Source: an uncultured Rikenellaceae bacterium (GTDB lineage: Bacteria; Bacteroidota; Bacteroidia; Bacteroidales; Rikenellaceae). From it: a stretch of DNA of 10,242 nucleotides. The position numbers and the translations under genes are program-made. The notes beneath the pieces were generated by a model. It searched no databases and was not told the DNA's origin. It worked only from the letters and a program-made list of their open reading frames with translations. How positions within the stretch are numbered: position 1 is the first letter of the stretch; every line of letters begins with the position of its first letter. Positions 4,871 to 10,242 of this stretch are shown piece after piece. Where the stretch lies: the NCBI GenBank assembly GCA_947074135.1, contig CAMTOL010000064.1:1-10242 (forward strand). Direction: 5' to 3'.

Positions 4871-7678
4871 CTAGAAGAGTTCGCCTTGAGTTATTTTCGA
4901 TTTAGGGTCTAATGGCGATACCTTTGACGAGATGTCAGGTACATCATCGCCAAAATCGTCAATCATAACAACCTTCTCTTCTGATGTTGACTCTTCGGTG
5001 TTATCGTCGTTTTGAGCCTCGTCGATTTGTTCGTCAATATCTAGCGGTTCTTCGATTTGTGACTCCTCTTTTTCGAGCGGAGTTCCAAAAACTACTTTTA
5101 GTAGTTCTAGGTTAGATAGTCGTTTACCTTTTGCTCTGTGACTCTTAACCCCAATAAACTCTTCGGCATCGACTATTTCGGCTGGTTTTTGAGCATATTT
5201 GCCGCCAAATGTCAGTTCTACACTAGGGAATTTATCGGTACTAAGAGCAATAAACTCTTGAGTTTCGCTCTCTATGTAACTTTGAGGTTTGTTATCAGAA
5301 GCTTCGGTATTAAATCGTTTGATATAGTGGAGTTGTTGCTCTTTGTCGAAATATACTACTGTAAATATCTTTGAGCTATCCCACTTTTCAATACGTTCGA
5401 CCTCTCCTGTAAAGTGTTGTTGAATATCGAAACTGCTGGTGTAGTAACAGTTATCGCGCGTAAAGATAACGATTCTATCGTCGCCTTTAAATTCGCCTAA
5501 CAGTTCGCCTCTACCGTCAGCATTGAGTCTTTCTACATCAGCGTCCCACCAAATATTTTGACCTGCAAGGGTAGAAACTCCACGCTCTTTTAGTACAATT
5601 TTGTGGATTGCGTAGCGAGTCAGTAGGTTTCCTTGCGAAGCTCTACCTTTGATAGCTAAATTGCCAAACGAGAACTCTTCAATCTGTTTTTTGAGTCTAG
5701 GGCGGGGTTTAAAGTGGATTTTCAATACCTCTGCCTCTCCATTTGGATTTGCGGTAAGGTATAACACCTCGCTTTTAGCCGTCCCTTTGGTTATGTCGTA
5801 AATCTTGTCGCGAGTAATTGCGTTGATTGCGCAACGTTTAACCATCAACGCTCCATTAGCTCCGTCGCGATAGATTACGTTGTAAATCGTACGTTCATCT
5901 CCACGTTTAAAGACAGCGCAGTGTATAATTCCCTTTGCGAAGAAGTCCTTGTCCGAAACTTTTTTAATGATGTATTTTCCTGTCTTGTCAAAAAGAATAA
6001 TATCGTCAATATCAGAACATTCCGATACATATTCAGCATTTTTCATCTGTGTTCCAATACCAAAGAACCCTTCCGATTTATCGACATATAGTTTTGCATT
6101 AGCTACAGCTACCTTGGCAGCTTGAATCGTATCAAAGCTTCTAATCTCTGTCTTACGTTCACGACCTGCACCATACTTTTTGAGTATGTTTTTGTAATAA
6201 GCAATCGTAAAGGCTGTAAGTGAAGCCAAGTCACGTTCAACTTGTTCCATTTCAGCCTCTACACCTTTGATGTGTTCGTCTGAGCGGAATGCATCATACT
6301 TCGATATACGCTTGATTTTTATCTCTGTCAGTTTGATTATATCGTCACGTGTAACTTCTCGGCGCAGTAGCTTTTTGAATGGATTAAGCTCTGAATCAAT
6401 AGTTTGAAGGACGCTTTCCCACGTTTCGCACTGTTCGATTGAGAGATAGATACGGTTTTCGATAAAGATTTTCTCGAGGCTCGACATATGCCAATCGTCA
6501 GCCAACTCAGCAAGCCTTATCTCTAATTCTTTGCCCAATAACTCTTTTGTGTTCTCAGTCGAGTGGCGAAGCATATCACTAACTCCCATAAACACAGGGT
6601 GTTCGTCGTAAATCACACAGGCGTTTGGCGATATCGACACCTCGCAGTCAGTAAAGGCGTAGAGTGCGTCAATAGTTTTGTCTGCCGAAACATCGTTAGA
6701 TAGGTGAACCACAATTTCTACTTCGGCAGCCGTATTATCATCAACTTTTTTGATTTTGATTTTGCCTTTGTCGTTGGCTTTGATAATCGAATCGATAAGC
6801 GATGAGGTTGTTTTTCCAAATGGTATTTCGTTGATTACTAATGTTTTTCTATCTATTTTAGTGATTTTTGCGCGCACTTTCACTGCGCCGCCACGCATAC
6901 CATCACTATAACGACTAACGTCAATTTGACCTCCAGTTGGAAAATCTGGAAAAATTTCGAATGTTTCGCCTTTGAGATGAGCGATTGAGGCTTCGATAAG
7001 TTCACCGAAGTTGTGAGGCAGGATTTTCGATGCAAGACCAACCGCAATCCCTTCGACCCCTTGTGCTAGTAGCAGTGGGAACTTAACAGGGTGTGTTATT
7101 GGTTCGTTGTTACGACCATCATAAGTTGGCATCCACTCCGTAGTCTTTGGGTTGAAGACTACTTCGAGAGCAAATTTCGACAATCGAGCTTCAATGTAAC
7201 GAGGAGCAGCCGCCGAGTCGCCAGTTAGGTAGTTACCCCAGTTACCTTGACAGTCGATGAGCAGATCTTTTTGCCCAAGTCCCACTAGTGCATCACCAAT
7301 CGAGGCGTCACCGTGGGGGTGAAACTGCATTGTATAACCGATGACGTTGGCAACTTTGTTATAGCGTCCATCGTCCATTTTTTTGAGAGCGTGGAGAATA
7401 CGCCTTTGCACTGGTTTTAGTCCATCGTCGAGGTGGGGAACAGCACGTTCGAGTATCACATACGAGGCATAGTCCAAAAACCAATCACGATACATACCTG
7501 TAATTTTGGTTTTTGATGCACTCTCGTCGCTCAATAGTTTTGAATATTTCTGTTCTAGTTTAGAGCCAGTTTTTGAAGTTGTGTCAGGGTAGTCGGTTTG
7601 GTTTTCGTCTATCTCCTCTACATCAACTTCTTCAACAACTACATCGTTGTCCATTTCTTCTATATTTTCTTCTTTCAT
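4871..7678 (-). CDS. parC: DNA topoisomerase IV subunit A (GyrA/ParC family)
   Basis: The DNA breakage-reunion subunit of topoisomerase IV, which decatenates daughter chromosomes with ParE. The winged-helix/tower core spans about residues 57-500. It includes DGLKPVQRRIL (85-95), HPHGDASIGDAL (120-131) and the catalytic Tyr161 in APRYIEARLSKFA. A coiled-coil segment follows near 465-500. The C-terminal part (about 540-850) is a degenerate pinwheel domain; it has KGRASQGNLLTRYAI but no true GyrA box (QRRGGKG), which supports ParC over GyrA. Where E. coli GyrA has Ser83, this protein has Ala125, and D129 matches Asp87. Both ends carry strongly acidic tails (about 1-30 and 865-912). Its ATG overlaps the parE stop by one base (TAATG), implying translational coupling. 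At 935 residues it is longer than E. coli ParC but normal for Bacteroidota. Confidence 0.93.
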   Translation of the reverse strand: MKEENIEEMDNDVVVEEVDVEEIDENQTDYPDTTSKTGSKLEQKYSKLLSDESASKTKITGMYRDWFLDYASYVILERAVPHLDDGLKPVQRRILHALKKMDDGRYNKVANVIGYTMQFHPHGDASIGDALVGLGQKDLLIDCQGNWGNYLTGDSAAAPRYIEARLSKFALEVVFNPKTTEWMPTYDGRNNEPITHPVKFPLLLAQGVEGIAVGLASKILPHNFGELIEASIAHLKGETFEIFPDFPTGGQIDVSRYSDGMRGGAVKVRAKITKIDRKTLVINEIPFGKTTSSLIDSIIKANDKGKIKIKKVDDNTAAEVEIVVHLSNDVSADKTIDALYAFTDCEVSISPNACVIYDEHPVFMGVSDMLRHSTENTKELLGKELEIRLAELADDWHMSSLEKIFIENRIYLSIEQCETWESVLQTIDSELNPFKKLLRREVTRDDIIKLTEIKIKRISKYDAFRSDEHIKGVEAEMEQVERDLASLTAFTIAYYKNILKKYGAGRERKTEIRSFDTIQAAKVAVANAKLYVDKSEGFFGIGTQMKNAEYVSECSDIDDIILFDKTGKYIIKKVSDKDFFAKGIIHCAVFKRGDERTIYNVIYRDGANGALMVKRCAINAITRDKIYDITKGTAKSEVLYLTANPNGEAEVLKIHFKPRPRLKKQIEEFSFGNLAIKGRASQGNLLTRYAIHKIVLKERGVSTLAGQNIWWDADVERLNADGRGELLGEFKGDDRIVIFTRDNCYYTSSFDIQQHFTGEVERIEKWDSSKIFTVVYFDKEQQLHYIKRFNTEASDNKPQSYIESETQEFIALSTDKFPSVELTFGGKYAQKPAEIVDAEEFIGVKSHRAKGKRLSNLELLKVVFGTPLEKEESQIEEPLDIDEQIDEAQNDDNTEESTSEEKVVMIDDFGDDVPDISSKVSPLDPKSKITQGELF

Positions 7679-9531
7679 TATTCGCTTATTCTTAGGTTGT
7701 CAACAATAAAATCTTGGCGGTACATAGTGTTCTTGCCCATGTAAAACTCCAGCATATCGTGCAACGAATCGCTACCTCCCATTCTAACCTTCTCTAACTT
7801 AATGTTCTCGCCGATAAACCCACGAAACTCGTCTGGCGAAATCTCTCCCAAACCTTTAAAACGTGTAATTTCTGTTCCTGCTCCTGTCTTCTTCGCTGCT
7901 TTGTCGCGTTCCGATTCATTATAACAATATATAGTTTCCTTCTTATTGCGGACCCTGAACAACGGAGTTTGAAGTATATAAACGTGCCCAGCTCGGACAA
8001 CCTCGGGGAAAAACTGCAAAAAGAATGTCAGCAGCAGCAAACGAATGTGCATACCATCGACATCGGCATCGGTTGCTATGATAATCTTGTTATAGCGCAA
8101 TCCTTCAATTCCATCTTCGATGTTCAGCGCTGCTTGAAGCAGGTTAAACTCCTCGTTTTCGTAAATCACCTTTTTAGTGAGTCCGTAGGTATTCAACGGT
8201 TTACCTCGAAGCGAGAATACGGCTTGAGTTGTAACATTTCTTGACTTGGTAATCGAACCACTTGCCGAATCACCCTCGGTGATAAAAATCATCGACTGTT
8301 CTGCTCCCTCTTTGTTGTCGCTAAAGTGAAGACGACAATCACGAAGTTTTTTATTGTGTAGCGATGCTTTTTTAGCAAACTCACGAGCCTTTTTCTGAAT
8401 ACCGCTAATCGCTTTACGCTCTTTCTCTGCCTCTACAATTTTTTTGAGCAGTACTTCGGCAGTTGCAGGGTGCTTGTGTAGGTAGTTGTCCAACTTCTCT
8501 TTCAAAAAGTCTAGCACAAAGCTACGAACCGAAACCCCACCTTCTGGTGCCATATCTTTAGAACCGAGCTTAGTCTTGGTTTGTGACTCAAAAACAGGCT
8601 CTTCTACTTTGATTGATATGGCTGCAATTATTGATGAACGAATATCGGCAGCATCGAAATCTTTACGATAAAAATCACGCACAACCTTAACTACTGCCTC
8701 ACGAAATGCAGCTTGATGCGTACCACCTTGAGTGGTGTGCTGACCATTGACAAAACTATAATAGCTCTCGCCATAACCAGTTCCGTGCGTCATTGCCACC
8801 TCAATATCGTCGCCATTAATATGTATAGGTTCATAGAGTGCATCTTCGCCAATATTTTCGTTTAGCAGGTCAAGAAGTCCGTTTTTGCTCGACATTTTTG
8901 TCCCGTTGAGCTGAAGCGTAAGCCCTGTGTTGAGGTATGTGTAGTTGCGAAGCATAGCCTCCACATACTCCATCTTATAGCCATACTCTCCAAAAATATC
9001 GGTATCGGCAATAAAACTTACGGTTGTTCCATTTTTTTCGTTAACTCCGCTAAAACTCTCATCGCTAATTACTTCCCCGCCGCTATACTCAATCGAGCGT
9101 TTCTCTCCATCACGCACCGCACTAACCACAAACTTTGAGCTAAGAGCATTTACTGCCTTAATACCAACTCCATTCAAGCCCACAGACTTTTTAAAAGCCT
9201 TGCTATCGTACTTTGCGCCTGTGTTGAGTACTGACGACGCCTCTTTAAGCTTTCCGAGCGGAATACCACGACCTTGGTCTTTGATGGTAACTTCACGAGC
9301 CTCGGCGTCGATGCGAATATCTATCATCTTACCAAAGCCCATAACATACTCGTCAATCGAGTTGTCAATAACCTCTTTGATAAGCACATAAATACCATCG
9401 TCGCTCTGCGAACCGTCGCCTAGTTTACCAATATACATACCAGGACGAAGCCTGATGTGTTTGTTCCACTCCAGTGTGCGGATATTATCTTCGTTATACT
9501 CGTTTGCTACGTTATTGTTGACTTGCTCCAT
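7678..9531 (-). CDS. parE: DNA topoisomerase IV subunit B
   Basis: The ATPase and Toprim subunit that works with ParC. The GHKL ATPase domain has E53 and N57 in [16 protein letters not shown] (85-91) and [13 protein letters not shown] (118-130), with a transducer domain to about 390 carrying QTKTKLGS. The Toprim part has ITEGDSASG (E419), DADVDG (488-493) and RFKGLGE (557-563). Length (617) and the absence of the GyrB insert fit ParE. The ATG at 9531 lies inside the end of plsC (20-base overlap). The stop shares a base with the parC start, so the subunits are likely made in step. No internal defects were seen. Confidence 0.94.
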   Translation of the reverse strand: MEQVNNNVANEYNEDNIRTLEWNKHIRLRPGMYIGKLGDGSQSDDGIYVLIKEVIDNSIDEYVMGFGKMIDIRIDAEAREVTIKDQGRGIPLGKLKEASSVLNTGAKYDSKAFKKSVGLNGVGIKAVNALSSKFVVSAVRDGEKRSIEYSGGEVISDESFSGVNEKNGTTVSFIADTDIFGEYGYKMEYVEAMLRNYTYLNTGLTLQLNGTKMSSKNGLLDLLNENIGEDALYEPIHINGDDIEVAMTHGTGYGESYYSFVNGQHTTQGGTHQAAFREAVVKVVRDFYRKDFDAADIRSSIIAAISIKVEEPVFESQTKTKLGSKDMAPEGGVSVRSFVLDFLKEKLDNYLHKHPATAEVLLKKIVEAEKERKAISGIQKKAREFAKKASLHNKKLRDCRLHFSDNKEGAEQSMIFITEGDSASGSITKSRNVTTQAVFSLRGKPLNTYGLTKKVIYENEEFNLLQAALNIEDGIEGLRYNKIIIATDADVDGMHIRLLLLTFFLQFFPEVVRAGHVYILQTPLFRVRNKKETIYCYNESERDKAAKKTGAGTEITRFKGLGEISPDEFRGFIGENIKLEKVRMGGSDSLHDMLEFYMGKNTMYRQDFIVDNLRISE

Positions 9532-10150
9532 CTAATTGCTCTATATATTGTTTATTTAAATCTTTTGTAACCTCTCCAACCTTTTTGCCCTCAAAACTTA
9601 TTGGAGACAACACTTTTACTTTTAGTTTAACTATACCTCTATTCCCAATAATAGCCTTGCGTGAGCCGTAAAGCACAACAGGTAATATCTCTACTCCTGC
9701 GCTTTTTGCCATCAGAAATGCGCCGGGTTTAAACTCTCCCACTTTTCCATCTCTCGAACGAGTACCTTCAGGAAATATAGCCACACTTACATCATTGTTA
9801 AGAAGTTTTGCGCCCTTTGACATCATCTCTTTTGCGCTCGATGCACTTCCTCGTTTAATTGTCAAGCTCCGCTGAATAAATAGCACCCAACCAAAGATTG
9901 GGAACATCAGAACCTCACGTTTACTTACCCAACGAAAGTTTAGTGGTAGTAAATGGGTCATCGGTATATCAAAAAAAGTGTTGTGGTTAGCCACTATTAC
10001 ATAACTCTTATTTGGATCTATGTTTTCTAATCCTTCGTCTTCCATAGACCAACCCGGTTCTTGATAGATTATTGGATAGGTCGAACACTTAGAGTAGCAT
10101 TTATCCCACGTCCAACGTTTGTCGAGAAGATATAGTACAACAAAACGCAC
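9512..10150 (-). CDS. plsC: 1-acyl-sn-glycerol-3-phosphate acyltransferase, start uncertain
   Basis: Transfers an acyl chain to lysophosphatidic acid to make phosphatidic acid, at the inner face of the cytoplasmic membrane. The LPLAT motifs are present in order: NHNTFFD (H56, D61), FGW...RSLTIKRG near 86-101, FPEGTRS (126-132) and a LPVVLYG block (156-162). The given start is the GTG at 10150. The same frame stays open to the TAA at 10217-10219 and adds about 22 residues, including SLALILLEYEAQLVPIW, that look like the usual N-terminal membrane segment. No ATG, GTG or TTG occurs in that added stretch. The real start is therefore either this GTG, giving a shortened membrane segment, or a rare codon such as ATT at 10190-10192, or the gene has lost its start. 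Family confidence is high and start confidence low. It overlaps parE by 20 bases. Confidence 0.85.
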   Translation of the reverse strand: MRFVVLYLLDKRWTWDKCYSKCSTYPIIYQEPGWSMEDEGLENIDPNKSYVIVANHNTFFDIPMTHLLPLNFRWVSKREVLMFPIFGWVLFIQRSLTIKRGSASSAKEMMSKGAKLLNNDVSVAIFPEGTRSRDGKVGEFKPGAFLMAKSAGVEILPVVLYGSRKAIIGNRGIVKLKVKVLSPISFEGKKVGEVTKDLNKQYIEQLDGASQQ

Positions 10151-10216
10151 AACCCAAATAGGAACTAGCTGCGCCTCGTACTCTAAAAGAATAAGAGCAA
10201 GAGAGACTACTCTAGT
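10151..10216 (-). other. plsC: In-frame extension upstream of plsC lacking a usual start codon
   Basis: From the TAA at 10217-10219 the plsC frame is open and codes for a hydrophobic stretch (SLALILLEYEAQLVPIWV) that would complete the N-terminal membrane helix. The only non-standard candidates are ATT and CTT codons. Either translation starts at one of these, or the coding 5' end has been altered by mutation. Confidence 0.4.
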
Positions 10217-10242
10217 TTATCTTGTTTTGTTGATATTATTTT

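Noticed and set aside
7794..8671. Several short open frames overlapping parE on both strands
   Set aside because: They coincide with conserved Toprim and transducer coding sequence and have no features of their own.

Overview
The window looks like the chromosome of a member of the Bacteroidota, probably a Bacteroidales-type, carbohydrate-degrading anaerobe. The evidence is moderate to low GC, A-rich leaders without Shine-Dalgarno sites, GH43 proteins of the kind common in Bacteroides relatives, a ParC with the motif HPHGDASIGDAL, and a plsC-parE-parC-aroK gene run. The lineage is inferred from remembered family features, not from a search.

Left part (1-2581, + strand): two glycoside hydrolase family 43 genes in tandem, 33 bases apart. 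The first (to 1543) has an Ig-like (Big_4-type) domain followed by a full GH43 five-bladed propeller of the arabinofuranosidase type. Its recognisable coding sequence runs upstream of any start codon, so the 5' end appears lost or frameshifted. The second (1577-2581) is an intact GH43 lipoprotein, probably surface- or envelope-attached, with Asp where most GH43 enzymes have the catalytic Glu.

Middle (2582-3422): about 840 bases without an intact gene. It holds a perfect 15-bp hairpin of terminator type (2864-2897), with a Bacteroidota -7-like box just upstream, and a badly decayed IS3-family insertion sequence on the - strand (about 2932-3384). The remnant keeps the end of OrfA and the last part of OrfB, while the DDE catalytic core is deleted.

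Right part (3423 to the right edge, all - strand): a compact housekeeping run read as plsC (lysophosphatidate acyltransferase), parE and parC (topoisomerase IV), aroK (shikimate kinase) and a secreted DUF3298/RsiV-like protein. plsC overlaps parE by 20 bases, parE and parC share one base (TAATG), and parC-aroK are 37 bases apart, so these are probably co-transcribed. Oddities are the loss of both Asp residues of the shikimate kinase DxD motif and a plsC reading frame that extends upstream without a usual start codon.

The two halves converge on the middle region. I see no CRISPR array, tRNA, rRNA, phage gene or clearly new multi-gene system. The items most worth a second look are the hidden IS3 relic, the altered AroK, the damaged 5' end of the first GH43 gene, and the hairpin that may end a short RNA.
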